Shown here: positions 25,954 to 34,652 of the stretch, one piece after another
Position numbering within the stretch: the first letter of the stretch is position 1
How the letters are laid out: each line of letters begins with the position of its first letter
Assembly (NCBI GenBank): GCA_963617275.1
Contig: CAVENX010000035.1
Coordinates: forward strand, 1 to 64,000
Reading direction: 5' to 3'
Source of the DNA: Limivicinus sp963617275
GTDB lineage: Bacteria > Bacillota > Clostridia > Oscillospirales > Oscillospiraceae
Length of the DNA stretch: 64,000 nt
The notes under the pieces: model-generated
The model's input: only the letters and a program-made list of their open reading frames with translations
Told to the model about the DNA's origin: nothing
Databases searched by the model: none
Made by a program: the position numbers and the translations under genes

Positions 25954-26970
25954 TTATTCTGCATACCCCATCGGGTTCTCAGACTGCCATTTCCACGTGT
26001 CGCGGCACATATCGTCCAGATCATACTGCGCTTTCCAGCCAAGAAGCTCCGCGCTCTTGTCGGGGCTTGCGTAGACCGTTGCGATGTCTCCGGGGCGGCG
26101 GGCAACTATCTCATAGGGGATCTTGCGTCCGGTAACGCGCTCAAACGCCTTTACCATATCCAGCACACTGTATCCTATGCCCGTGCCAAGATTGAAAACG
26201 CTCTCCCCTCTGTGGCTCTGCATATACTCTATTGCCGCAACATGACCGCGTGCAAGATCGACAACATGGATATAATCGCGCACGCCCGTGCCGTCGTGGG
26301 TATCATAGTCATTGCCGAAGACACTGAGATGATCCCGCCTGCCGACGGCGACCTGAGAAATGTACGGCATGAGGTTATTGGGTATCCCTCTCGGATCCTC
26401 GCCGATAAGGCCGCTCGGATGTGCGCCGATGGGATTGAAATAGCGCAGGAGCACGACCGACCAGTCGTCTATCGCTTTCGACGTATCGCGGAGTATCTGC
26501 TCGTTCATGTACTTTGTCCAGCCATAAGGGTTCGTACACATCCCGGTGCGGCTGCTCTCGCTGAACGGAACATCGTTATCGCTTGAATAGACCGTTGCGG
26601 AGGAGGAGAAGACAATGTTCTTCACGTTGTGATCACGCATCGCCTCGCACAGCGTCACGGTGGAGAACAGATTGTTGTCGTAATACTCAAGCGGCATTCT
26701 GACCGATTCGCCCACAGCCTTCAGCCCTGCAAAGTGGATGACGCAGTTTATATCGTGCTTTTCAAAGATCTCGTCGAGTGCGGAGCGTTCGCGCACGTCC
26801 TTCTGATAAAAATCAAGCTTCTTTCCGGTTATCTGCTGCACCCTTTCAAGGGATTTCGCGTTGGAATTGACGAGGTTGTCTATTACGACGACCTCCATTC
26901 CCTTGTTGAGCAGTTCAACGCAGGTATGGCTGCCGATATATCCCGCGCCGCCCGTTACAAGAATTTTCAT
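25954..26970 (-). CDS. galE: UDP-glucose 4-epimerase
   Basis: A 338-residue short-chain dehydrogenase-type epimerase, the standard GalE length. N-terminal NAD-binding loop TGGAGYIGSH, catalytic SSATVYSSD and the YGWTKYMNEQ Tyr-x-x-x-Lys pair are intact. It interconverts UDP-glucose and UDP-galactose using bound NAD. GGGAGG precedes the ATG at 26970; the longer frame adds seven unlikely residues. It follows a nucleotidyltransferase gene by 17 bases, so the two probably supply nucleotide sugars for surface polysaccharide. Confidence 0.95.
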   Translation of the reverse strand: MKILVTGGAGYIGSHTCVELLNKGMEVVVIDNLVNSNAKSLERVQQITGKKLDFYQKDVRERSALDEIFEKHDINCVIHFAGLKAVGESVRMPLEYYDNNLFSTVTLCEAMRDHNVKNIVFSSSATVYSSDNDVPFSESSRTGMCTNPYGWTKYMNEQILRDTSKAIDDWSVVLLRYFNPIGAHPSGLIGEDPRGIPNNLMPYISQVAVGRRDHLSVFGNDYDTHDGTGVRDYIHVVDLARGHVAAIEYMQSHRGESVFNLGTGIGYSVLDMVKAFERVTGRKIPYEIVARRPGDIATVYASPDKSAELLGWKAQYDLDDMCRDTWKWQSENPMGYAE

Positions 26971-26987
26971 TTTGCCTTTCCCTCCCA

Positions 26988-27896
26988 TCAATCAAGAAGT
27001 GTTTCAGGATAAAGCCCCTCGCTTCTCATTTTCGCAATGGAGCTTACAACGCTGCCCATGTCTTCCTTGTATGTAATGCCGTGCCATGTTTCGCGGCAAT
27101 TGAGCACCTTCACCTTGCCCTCGCCCTCTTTTATCATCGCGTCGGCGACAAACGGCAGGAAATATTCCGCCTTGAGGGGATTCACCGGCAGGTTTTTATC
27201 AAGCCACAGCGGAAAGCGCTTTTCAAGCTGCTCCATAAAGCCCTCGTTGAAGCCCCAGAAATTCATGGAAACAGGCGTCTCACCGGAAATCGGCACAAAC
27301 GTCTCGCCGTCCTCGGTGTATTCCGCGTCCGCGCCGCGCTTGAATATCCTGGTGCGCTCCACAACGTCGCTGAGAAAGCCATTCTCGACGTCGCATATTC
27401 CGCGTGCAACAGAGCCGTTTTCCGTGACGGTGTTCCGGAGAAGGTAGGCCACCATGGCGTGTTCCGTCCCGGGATGGTCGGAGACAAGATAGTCATAGAG
27501 CGCGGAGTAGGCGGTGGGGCCGTAGAAATCGTCGGCATTGATAACGGCGAACGGGCCGTCAACCGCGTCCTTCGCACAGAGCACCGCATGCGCCGTTCCC
27601 CACGGCTTCACCCTGCCCTCCGGAAGCGCATAGCCCGCAGGAAGCATATCGGTCTGTTGGAAAACGTATTTTACATCAAAATGCTTTTCCGCACGCTCCC
27701 CGACATAGCGTTTGAAATCCGCTTCTATCTCGTGCTTGATCACGAAAGCTACCTTGCGGAAGCCCGCACGGTAGGCATCGTACATGGAAAAGTCGATTAT
27801 CGCGTGTCCGTGATCATCGACTGCGGTAATTTGTTTGAGTCCTCCGAAGCGGCTGCCCATGCCGGCGGCAAGAATGACCAGAGTAGGCTGTTTCAT
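26988..27896 (-). CDS. Sugar-phosphate nucleotidyltransferase
   Basis: A 302-residue nucleotidyltransferase fold protein. The N-terminal loop VILAAGMGSRFGGLKQ is the nucleotide-binding signature. Residues ~95-115 give WGTAHAVLCAKDAV and VINADDFYGP, the metal-binding Asp region. It transfers a nucleotidyl group to a sugar phosphate, but which sugar is uncertain, since the family includes glucose-1-phosphate and choline-phosphate types. Position directly before galE supports UDP-glucose or a related sugar. GAGG lies 9 bases before the ATG. Confidence 0.85.
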   Translation of the reverse strand: MKQPTLVILAAGMGSRFGGLKQITAVDDHGHAIIDFSMYDAYRAGFRKVAFVIKHEIEADFKRYVGERAEKHFDVKYVFQQTDMLPAGYALPEGRVKPWGTAHAVLCAKDAVDGPFAVINADDFYGPTAYSALYDYLVSDHPGTEHAMVAYLLRNTVTENGSVARGICDVENGFLSDVVERTRIFKRGADAEYTEDGETFVPISGETPVSMNFWGFNEGFMEQLEKRFPLWLDKNLPVNPLKAEYFLPFVADAMIKEGEGKVKVLNCRETWHGITYKEDMGSVVSSIAKMRSEGLYPETLLD

Positions 27897-27989
27897 GGTT
27901 TTACCTCTTTTTCTGAGGCAGTCAGATTTATGACTGCCGTAAATTCGGAAATGTTCCCTGTACCGGTAATTTTATTGCGCACGGGCGCG

Positions 27990-28601
27990 TCACATGCTCA
28001 TTGCCATGCGGCAATAGTAGTTGAAGCTTCTCTCACGCTGGAGCGTGGTGCTGCCCATGTGACCGGGATATACCTCATAATCGCCCTCGAGAGAGCACAG
28101 CTTTTTGAGGGATGCAAGCTCCTTGTCCATATCCCCGCCGTCAAGGTCGGTCCTGCCGAGACTGCCGCGGAAAAGAGTATCGCCGGTGAAAAGGCAGTCC
28201 TCACATTTTATCGTCACGCCGCCGGGAGTATGGCCGGGCGTTGCGATTATCTCAAAGCGAAGCCCCGCCGTGTCTATGATATCGCCGTCGTCATAGTTTA
28301 TGCCGTTCTCGGGAAGCCGGTAGGGCAGCTGCCGCGACTCGATGACACGCGCATCGTCGCGGCTGTTCATGTAAACGGTCGCTCCGGTCTCCTCGGCGAC
28401 CGCGTCGGCAGCGCCGGTATGGTCATAGTGGCCGTGGGTTATCATTATCGCCGTACACTTGAGGTGATTTGATTCGATATAATCAAGAATGGTGTTGCTC
28501 TCATCGCCCGGGTCGATCACAACGCACTCAAGCGTAGACTCATTTGTAACTACATAGCAGTTCGTTTCAAGCTGCCCGACCGGCAGTGTTTTAATAAGCA
28601 T
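27990..28601 (-). CDS. Metallo-beta-lactamase-fold hydrolase (glyoxalase II-like)
   Basis: A 203-residue hydrolase. The metal motif ITHGHYDHTGA (HxHxDH) is near residue 57, a later His lies in ATPGHTPGG, an Asp in FTGDTLF, and the last His is in YPGHMG. Family members hydrolyse thioesters such as lactoylglutathione, but in clostridia lacking glutathione the substrate is usually unknown. It follows dtd by 33 bases in a conserved relA-dtd-hydrolase string. Confidence 0.9.
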   Translation of the reverse strand: MLIKTLPVGQLETNCYVVTNESTLECVVIDPGDESNTILDYIESNHLKCTAIMITHGHYDHTGAADAVAEETGATVYMNSRDDARVIESRQLPYRLPENGINYDDGDIIDTAGLRFEIIATPGHTPGGVTIKCEDCLFTGDTLFRGSLGRTDLDGGDMDKELASLKKLCSLEGDYEVYPGHMGSTTLQRERSFNYYCRMAMSM

Positions 28602-28634
28602 ACGTTTTCTCCTTATATATTTCTGAGCAATTTA

Positions 28635-29081
28635 TCACAGTTCATTGGTGTCCAGCAATATTGTAAGCGGGCCGTCGTTTTCCGATGTGACAAGCATGTC
28701 CGCGCCGAACTCCCCCGTCTGCACCTCAAAGCCCTTTTCGCGGCAGAGCGCGATCACTTTTTCATAAAGCGGTATCGCCTTTTCCGGTCTTGCCGCCTTG
28801 GAAAAGCCGGGACGCCTTGATTTGCAGTCGGCAAAAAGAGTGAACTGGCTTATGAGCAATATCGACGCCGCGCCCGCGTCTGCGGGGTTGACGTTCATTT
28901 TGCCGTTTTCGTCCTCGAATATCCTCAGCCCGCAGATCTTGTCCGCTATCTTCTCCGCTTCCTTTTCGCCGTCGCTTTCATGCACTCCCAAAAGCACCAG
29001 AAAGCCCTTTCCTATCTGTCCTTTTATCTTGCCCTCTATCTCTACCGAGGCAGAACGCACACGTGTCAATACCGCTCTCAT
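28635..29081 (-). CDS. dtd: D-aminoacyl-tRNA deacylase
   Basis: A 148-residue Dtd. The SQFTLFADCKSRRPGFSKAA motif and the C-terminal NDGPLTILLDT carry the active-site pocket that accepts only D-aminoacyl or glycyl esters. The N-terminus RAVLTRVRSASVEIEGK is typical. It hydrolyses D-amino acids from mischarged tRNA. Located after relA/spoT with a 70-base gap, a common order in Firmicutes. Confidence 0.95.
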   Translation of the reverse strand: MRAVLTRVRSASVEIEGKIKGQIGKGFLVLLGVHESDGEKEAEKIADKICGLRIFEDENGKMNVNPADAGAASILLISQFTLFADCKSRRPGFSKAARPEKAIPLYEKVIALCREKGFEVQTGEFGADMLVTSENDGPLTILLDTNEL

Positions 29082-29151
29082 TTAATTTTTCCTTTTCGCT
29101 TCTTTCTATTAATAATGTAATGTGGTTTATTCCGGAGCACGGAAGCCGGAT

Positions 29152-31398
29152 TCAGTTTCCGTTTCTCATTACCTGTGTAACGCCGGGTATGGTGGAGAGC
29201 CGGGAAATGATATATTTAAGCTCGCCGCTGTTTTTCACCTCAAGCGTAACGCTCGCAAGGGCAAGCCCACCGGCAAGCTCACGCGCCGTAAGCGTGCGCA
29301 CTTTTGCATTGAGCGTGTTGAGTACAACGGCAATATCCATGACAAGTCCGCCGCGGTTCTTCGCCGTGAGATTTAGCGTGCTGACATAGGTATCGCTTAT
29401 CTCCTCCGCCCAGCTTACGTTCACCCACCTGCCCTCGTTTTCAGGGTCAAGGCGGCGCTTGAGATAGTTTTCGCAGTCCGTGCGGTGTATGGACACGCCC
29501 TGTCCGCGTGTTATGAAGCCCACGATATCGTCCCCCGGAACAGGCGTGCAGCAGCGGGAGAATTTGACAAGGCAGTTGCTGATTCCCTCTACAAGTATGC
29601 CATGAACCGCCTTGCCCTGCTTCACGGCGTTCTGTTCGCGCCGCTCCGCCGCCTGATTGATCTTATCAATGACGCTCTTCTTGTCCTTCTCGCTCTTGCT
29701 CGCACGGACAAGCTCATCGCGCATCCTGTTGGCGACTCTCGTCGCGGTAACGCCGCCGTAGCCGATAGCCGCATACAGCTCGTCAAGAGTTGACAGCGAC
29801 AGGCGCTTCATTATCGGCGAAGCGATTTCCTCCGCCGTACCCTCTTCAAGCGTATAGCCGTTATGCTTCAGCTCATCCTCAAGCATGGAGCGGCCGCGGA
29901 TAATGTTCTCCTCCCGGCGCTCCTTCTTGAACCACTGCTTTATCTTGGTTCGGGCGGATCCGCTCTTTGCCATTGTCAGCCAATCGCGGCTGGGGCCGGG
30001 CGCTGATTTTGATGTGCGTATCTCGACGATATCGCCGTTTTGCAGCGCATGATCGTAAGTGACGATGCGTCCGTTCACCGTCGCGCCCACCATGTGGTTT
30101 CCGACGTCCGAATGGATGCTGTACGCAAAGTCGATCGGCGTTGCACCTGCGGGAAGATTTATAACATCTCCTTTCGGTGAAAACACGAAAACCTCGTCGG
30201 AAAACATATCAATTTTGAGATTATGGAAAAAGTCCGTGGCGTCACTGTCCTGCTGGCTTTCAAGAAGGCGGCGTATCCACGCGAATTTGTCCTCGTCCCC
30301 CGATCTTACGGCCTGTCCGCCGTCGTCCATTTTATACTTCCAGTGCGCAGCGACGCCGTATTCGGCGGTATGGTGCATCTCCCATGTCCGTATCTGCACC
30401 TCGAAAGGTATGCCCTCCGCCCCTATAACGGTCGTATGCACCGACTGGTACATATTCGGCTTGGGAGTGGAAATATAATCCTTAAACTTTCCGGGCACGG
30501 GCTTGAACATTTCGTGGATTATGCCCAGCACATTGTAGCAGTCGGGCACCGTGTCCACTATGACGCGGAAAGCGCAAAGATCAAAAATACCGTTCATGTT
30601 CAGATTCTGACTGTACATTTTGCGGTAAATGCTGTAAACATGCTTGATACGATAATAAATCGTACATTCGATGCCTTCTTTTTCAATACGCGCCTGAATC
30701 TTCTCCTTCATGGATTCCATGAAGCTCTCCAGCATTGGCATCTTCTCTTTGAGGCTGTCGGTTATTTCCTTGTAGCCCGTCGGATCGAGATATTTCAGCG
30801 ACAGATCCTCAAGCTCCCATTTTGACCGCTGCATTCCCAGACGATGCGCAATGGGCGCATATATCTCCATCGTTTCAAGCGACTTCTGCCGCTGCTTTTC
30901 CGGACTCTGGTATTCCATTGTCCGCATATTATGGAGCCTGTCGGCTATTTTTATCAGTATGACGCGGATATCCTTCGCCATTGCCAGCAGCATTTTGCGC
31001 AGATTTTCCATCTGCTCGTCTTCCTTGCTGGTATACTGCACACGCGTCAGCTTTGTGACGCCTTCAACAATATCCGCTACCGCCTCGCCGAACTGATGCG
31101 CGATATCCGCGTGGGTCAGGGGCGTGTCCTCAAGAACGTCGTGCAACAGCGCCGCAACGATCGAATCCTCGTCAAGCCCCATATCGACGGAGATATCAGC
31201 CGCCGCTATGCAATGGGTAACATACGGCGTCCCGTCCTTGCGCTTCTGACCGGAATGGGCTATCCGTGCGGTATCGTATGCCGCCCTGATACGCCCTAAA
31301 TCCATGTTGTGGCCGGTTTTCTGTATTTTATCCAGCAGAAACTCAAACTGGGCGTCGGCGTCAAATTTATCTATATCCGCAATCGTTTTTTCACTCAT
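29152..31398 (-). CDS. (p)ppGpp synthetase/hydrolase, Rel type
   Basis: A 748-residue bifunctional RelA/SpoT protein. The hydrolase HD domain shows HSGQKRKDGTPYVTHCIAAA and ALLHDVLEDT; the synthetase domain has DLCAFRVIVDTVPDCYNVLG. They are followed by a TGS domain (VFSPKGDVINLPAGATPIDF), a zinc-finger-like segment (CLVKFSRCCTPVPGD) and a C-terminal ACT domain. It makes and degrades (p)ppGpp in the stringent response. ATG 31398 has AGGAG 8 bases upstream, while the GTG at 31407 lies in that site. The ATG overlaps the recJ stop as ATGA. Confidence 0.95.
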   Translation of the reverse strand: MSEKTIADIDKFDADAQFEFLLDKIQKTGHNMDLGRIRAAYDTARIAHSGQKRKDGTPYVTHCIAAADISVDMGLDEDSIVAALLHDVLEDTPLTHADIAHQFGEAVADIVEGVTKLTRVQYTSKEDEQMENLRKMLLAMAKDIRVILIKIADRLHNMRTMEYQSPEKQRQKSLETMEIYAPIAHRLGMQRSKWELEDLSLKYLDPTGYKEITDSLKEKMPMLESFMESMKEKIQARIEKEGIECTIYYRIKHVYSIYRKMYSQNLNMNGIFDLCAFRVIVDTVPDCYNVLGIIHEMFKPVPGKFKDYISTPKPNMYQSVHTTVIGAEGIPFEVQIRTWEMHHTAEYGVAAHWKYKMDDGGQAVRSGDEDKFAWIRRLLESQQDSDATDFFHNLKIDMFSDEVFVFSPKGDVINLPAGATPIDFAYSIHSDVGNHMVGATVNGRIVTYDHALQNGDIVEIRTSKSAPGPSRDWLTMAKSGSARTKIKQWFKKERREENIIRGRSMLEDELKHNGYTLEEGTAEEIASPIMKRLSLSTLDELYAAIGYGGVTATRVANRMRDELVRASKSEKDKKSVIDKINQAAERREQNAVKQGKAVHGILVEGISNCLVKFSRCCTPVPGDDIVGFITRGQGVSIHRTDCENYLKRRLDPENEGRWVNVSWAEEISDTYVSTLNLTAKNRGGLVMDIAVVLNTLNAKVRTLTARELAGGLALASVTLEVKNSGELKYIISRLSTIPGVTQVMRNGN

Positions 31399-33419
31399 AC
31401 CGCGCACTCCTTCCGATATGAGCGCAGGGTCTGTTCGACATGTGTTGCATCAAGGTCTGCCTTTCCGTCTATTTCGGCTCTGCCCGCGCCGTATATTCCG
31501 CCATCCGTGTTTTTGAGAAGTCCGACCTCGCGGAACGCCTCAAGGCACAAACAGTATTTTTCCGGCAGCATCCCGTCGGGCGTCTGCGCGATGATCTCTG
31601 TCAGAGTATTGCCCACGCTGCTTCCGCGGCTGAACATTCTCCACACTCTCACAAAATCCTCCCGCTCCGGGCAGAAGCGCCATGCGGCGTACAGCGCTTC
31701 CCTGTCCCCGTCAACAATAGCACGGCAAAGCATTTCCCCATTGTGCGGCGCTGCCGATGAAATAAGCAGCTGCACGGAAATATGGCCGCGAAATTCGTTT
31801 ATCTGGGGAGTGAAGGCTATGTCTATATATTCGCCCTCATGTATGCCAAGCTCCTTTGCCGTATGGGAGAAAAAGATGCACTCAAACGGCGTGCCTGCAA
31901 GCGTCACCCTCATTTTCAGATGCTTGCCGCTGCCCACGGCGGTCATGCTCTCAAGCATCACCCCGTACATACACATAACAGGCTTCGGGTTCATGTTCCC
32001 ATACGGCTCAAGCCGGTCAAGAGAGCGCACATTGTCTATCGTCAGCAGCGACGGCTCGTTTATCAGCAGGTCGCACTGTACCTCGGGCTGTTCGTCGGGG
32101 CGGTTTTTGCGGAAATATTCCGCCATTGCCGCTCTGAAATCGTCAAGCTTGTCGGTTCTTATATTAAGCCCCGCCGCCAGCGCATGGCCGCCGAAGCCTA
32201 TAAGATACTCCGAGCAGGCGGAAAGCGCCTCAAAAATATTGAAGCCGCCGCAGCTCCTACAAGAGCCTTTGCCTACGTCGCCGTTTATGCATATCATTAT
32301 CGAAGGCAGGGAATACTGCTCGGCAAGCCTTGACGCGGCGATTCCGATGACGCCCTGATGCCATTTCTCGCTTGCCAGAATGATCGGCTTCTCCGGGCTT
32401 GAGCCTTCAAGCATGGCGTTCGCTTCATTCCATATTTCAGTCTCTATCGACTGTCTTTTTCTGTTAAGCTCGCACAGCTCGGCGGCGAGGCGCGATGCCT
32501 CTTCCTCGTTTTCGCTCATAAGAAGCCGCGCCGCAGTCCCTGCATGCCCCAGCCGTCCGGCGGCGTTAAGACGCGGAGCGAGACTGTATCCTATCGAGGC
32601 GGCGGTCAGTTTTTTTGAAGATACCGCCGCTTCGCGCAGCATGGCCGCGATGCCGGGTCTCTGTGCTTCCTCGAGCATTTTAAGTCCGCGCCGCACAAGA
32701 TAGCGGTTTTCACCCACAAGCGGCATGACGTCCGCAACCGTCCCTATCGCCACAAGATCGGCATATCTGTCTACTATTTTTTCGCTGTCACCCTCGCAGG
32801 CGCATACCAACTTCAGCGCCATACCGACCCCCGCAAGATACGGGTTCGGATATGTGTCGCCCGGCTGCTTGCAGTCAATAACGGCTGCGGCATAAGGAAG
32901 GCTCACGCCCTTACATTCATGGTGGTCGGTTATAACCATGTCAAGCCCAATGCCATGCGCGTACTCCGTCTCCCGCGCCGCAGTGATGCCGCAGTCCACG
33001 GATATGACAAGGCTCACGCCCTGCGCCTTGAGCTTGTCAAGTGCGCCGCAGTTGAGGCCGTAGCCCTCCTCATTCCTGTCGGGAATATACGGCACACACT
33101 CAAGCCCTTTTGAGTGCAGGTAATCGGTCACTACGCAGGTGGAGGTTATCCCGTCCACATCGTAATCCCCGAAAACCGCCGTTTTTTCTTTCTTTTCAAT
33201 TGCTTGCAGAACCCTGCTGCGCGCTTTGTCCATGCCCATTATAAGCATGGGGTCGCAGAGACATTCGCTTCCTCCGTCCAGCATTTCGCCGGCGGCGGCA
33301 CTGTCCTTTATCCCGCGCAGACACATGACCGCCGAAAGCAGCGGCGCGTATCCCGCCGAAATAAGCGCGGAGGGCATCTCCGGCCGGTGCAGAGGTATCT
33401 TCCAATCCTTATTTTTCAT
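31395..33419 (-). CDS. recJ: Single-stranded-DNA exonuclease RecJ
   Basis: A 674-residue RecJ. The DHH phosphoesterase motifs are AVFGDYDVDGITS, VSVDCGITA, VITDHHEC and PYAAAVIDCKQPGD, followed by the DHHA1 region with KPIILASEKWHQGVIGIAAS and GFGGHALAAGL. It degrades single-stranded DNA 5' to 3' in repair and recombination. Several Met codons precede; 33419 is preferred because AGAAG is then properly spaced, with 33425 as the alternative. First gene of the recJ-relA-dtd-hydrolase group. Confidence 0.92.
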   Translation of the reverse strand: MKNKDWKIPLHRPEMPSALISAGYAPLLSAVMCLRGIKDSAAAGEMLDGGSECLCDPMLIMGMDKARSRVLQAIEKKEKTAVFGDYDVDGITSTCVVTDYLHSKGLECVPYIPDRNEEGYGLNCGALDKLKAQGVSLVISVDCGITAARETEYAHGIGLDMVITDHHECKGVSLPYAAAVIDCKQPGDTYPNPYLAGVGMALKLVCACEGDSEKIVDRYADLVAIGTVADVMPLVGENRYLVRRGLKMLEEAQRPGIAAMLREAAVSSKKLTAASIGYSLAPRLNAAGRLGHAGTAARLLMSENEEEASRLAAELCELNRKRQSIETEIWNEANAMLEGSSPEKPIILASEKWHQGVIGIAASRLAEQYSLPSIMICINGDVGKGSCRSCGGFNIFEALSACSEYLIGFGGHALAAGLNIRTDKLDDFRAAMAEYFRKNRPDEQPEVQCDLLINEPSLLTIDNVRSLDRLEPYGNMNPKPVMCMYGVMLESMTAVGSGKHLKMRVTLAGTPFECIFFSHTAKELGIHEGEYIDIAFTPQINEFRGHISVQLLISSAAPHNGEMLCRAIVDGDREALYAAWRFCPEREDFVRVWRMFSRGSSVGNTLTEIIAQTPDGMLPEKYCLCLEAFREVGLLKNTDGGIYGAGRAEIDGKADLDATHVEQTLRSYRKECAV

Positions 33420-33451
33420 CGTCATTCTTCTTTTATTAATTTTAATAACAT

Positions 33452-33480
33452 ATACTATCAAATTTGTTGACATAATTCAA
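33452..33480 (-). promoter_or_regulatory. Promoter of recJ operon
   Basis: TTGAAT (33475-33480), 17 bases, TAGTAT (33452-33457) on the minus strand, about 30 bases before the recJ start. Confidence 0.6.
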
Positions 33481-33522
33481 TAGTCATAATGCAAAAAACT
33501 TTAAAATCTCACAAAAGCAGAC

Positions 33523-33558
33523 AAAAAAAGGATCGCCTCCCTGACGCGGGCTGCGATT
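33523..33558 (-). terminator. Terminator of the surface-protein operon
   Basis: On the minus strand, GAATCGCAGCCC pairs with GGGAGGCGATCC (9 of 12) around a 6-base loop and is followed by T7. It ends the cohesin-like gene transcript before recJ. Confidence 0.65.
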
Positions 33559-33634
33559 CTAAGCAAAGGGAAGTCTGCGGAGCTCGTGTCCGCTTAAAAA
33601 CGGGTTCGGTTATTCGCCTTATGCTTAAGCAATA

Positions 33635-34651
33635 TTATTTGTGTACTTTTTTCTTTCTGACGATGAGCACGGCTGCCGCCGCGGCAATGACTGCCAGCGC
33701 GGATATCGCATACACCGGCCATGAAGCGGCAGGTTTCTCCGCTTCATCCCATTTTGCGTACAGCGTCAGGCTTTCCTCGACGGTCTGTGTAAAATCATAC
33801 GGCTCGGTACAGGCGCTGTCCGTGTACCACCCGGCAAAGATGTACCCCTCACGCACCGGAACCGACTCAGGCTCCTGCACGGCGCTTCCCTGCTCAACGG
33901 TCAGTTCCTCATATTCCGCGCCGTCAAGCGTGTCAAAAACCACGCTGCACTCCGGCGGGATATATTCTTCGGTGTTGACGGCGAGATCATTCGCGTCGCT
34001 GTCATATACATCCAGCCCGTCGTCGGTCGTGACAAAATAGTTCTCCTGCGACACACTCACCTCGCCCACTGCGTCAAGCACGCGGAAGTCAAAGGACATT
34101 ATCTCCGTATTCTGCGGGAAGGTCTTGTCAGGCTCGGGGATTATATAACTCACTCTGATACGGCGGCCGTATTCATCGGTCTGCATATCGACCGCCTCGA
34201 CGCCCTCAGCAAGGGTGAAGCTGTCCGGCAGCAGTTCCAGAACCTCGCCGTCGTAGCATATCTCATCCTGAAACGCCGTCATCTCCGCTTCCAACGGCTT
34301 CTCCTGCGTCACATCAGCCGCATCCGCCGACTCCGTTTCAAGCGTTTCCTCTCCCGTCGTCTCAGCATCAGACTCGTCAACGGAGTATTTTATGCTCAGC
34401 GTAACGGTGAGCGTCTCCCCCTTTTGGGCGGAGACGGCTGTTTCACCGCCGCAGCTCAGGATAAATTCATAGAATCTGCCATAGCTGTCCTCACCGTCAT
34501 CCGAATAGCCGTCTGCGTCGATATCCGCATAGCCGTCCGTGCCGTCATTCGCGTAATCCGCCGTATATTCTTCCGCACAAGCCGATATAAAAAACGCTGC
34601 CGCCATGAGGATCGTCAAGAACACAGATATTATTTTTTTCATATTGTTCAT
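33635..34651 (-). CDS. Membrane-anchored surface protein with cohesin-like domain and InlB repeat
   Basis: A 338-residue protein with a signal peptide (KKIISVFLTILMAAAFFISA). Residues ~45-215 look like a cohesin-type jelly roll: a start such as SAQKGETLTVTLSIKY, then MTAFQDEICYDGEVLELL, VSYIIPEPDKTFPQNTE and MSFDFRVLDAVGEVSVSQEN. Residues ~233-301 are an InlB B-type repeat ending FAGWYTDSACTEPYDF and LTLYAKW. A C-terminal membrane helix and the basic tail RKKKVHK anchor it. GAGGG is 8 bases before ATG 34651, one base after the stop of the dockerin gene. The cohesin assignment is by pattern only; a generic adhesion fold is the alternative. Confidence 0.75.
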   Translation of the reverse strand: MNNMKKIISVFLTILMAAAFFISACAEEYTADYANDGTDGYADIDADGYSDDGEDSYGRFYEFILSCGGETAVSAQKGETLTVTLSIKYSVDESDAETTGEETLETESADAADVTQEKPLEAEMTAFQDEICYDGEVLELLPDSFTLAEGVEAVDMQTDEYGRRIRVSYIIPEPDKTFPQNTEIMSFDFRVLDAVGEVSVSQENYFVTTDDGLDVYDSDANDLAVNTEEYIPPECSVVFDTLDGAEYEELTVEQGSAVQEPESVPVREGYIFAGWYTDSACTEPYDFTQTVEESLTLYAKWDEAEKPAASWPVYAISALAVIAAAAAVLIVRKKKVHK

Positions 34652-34652
34652 C

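Noticed and set aside
27081..28472. A 463-residue open frame on the plus strand
   Set aside because: It spans the antisense of two well-supported genes and the gap between them, with no family similarity.
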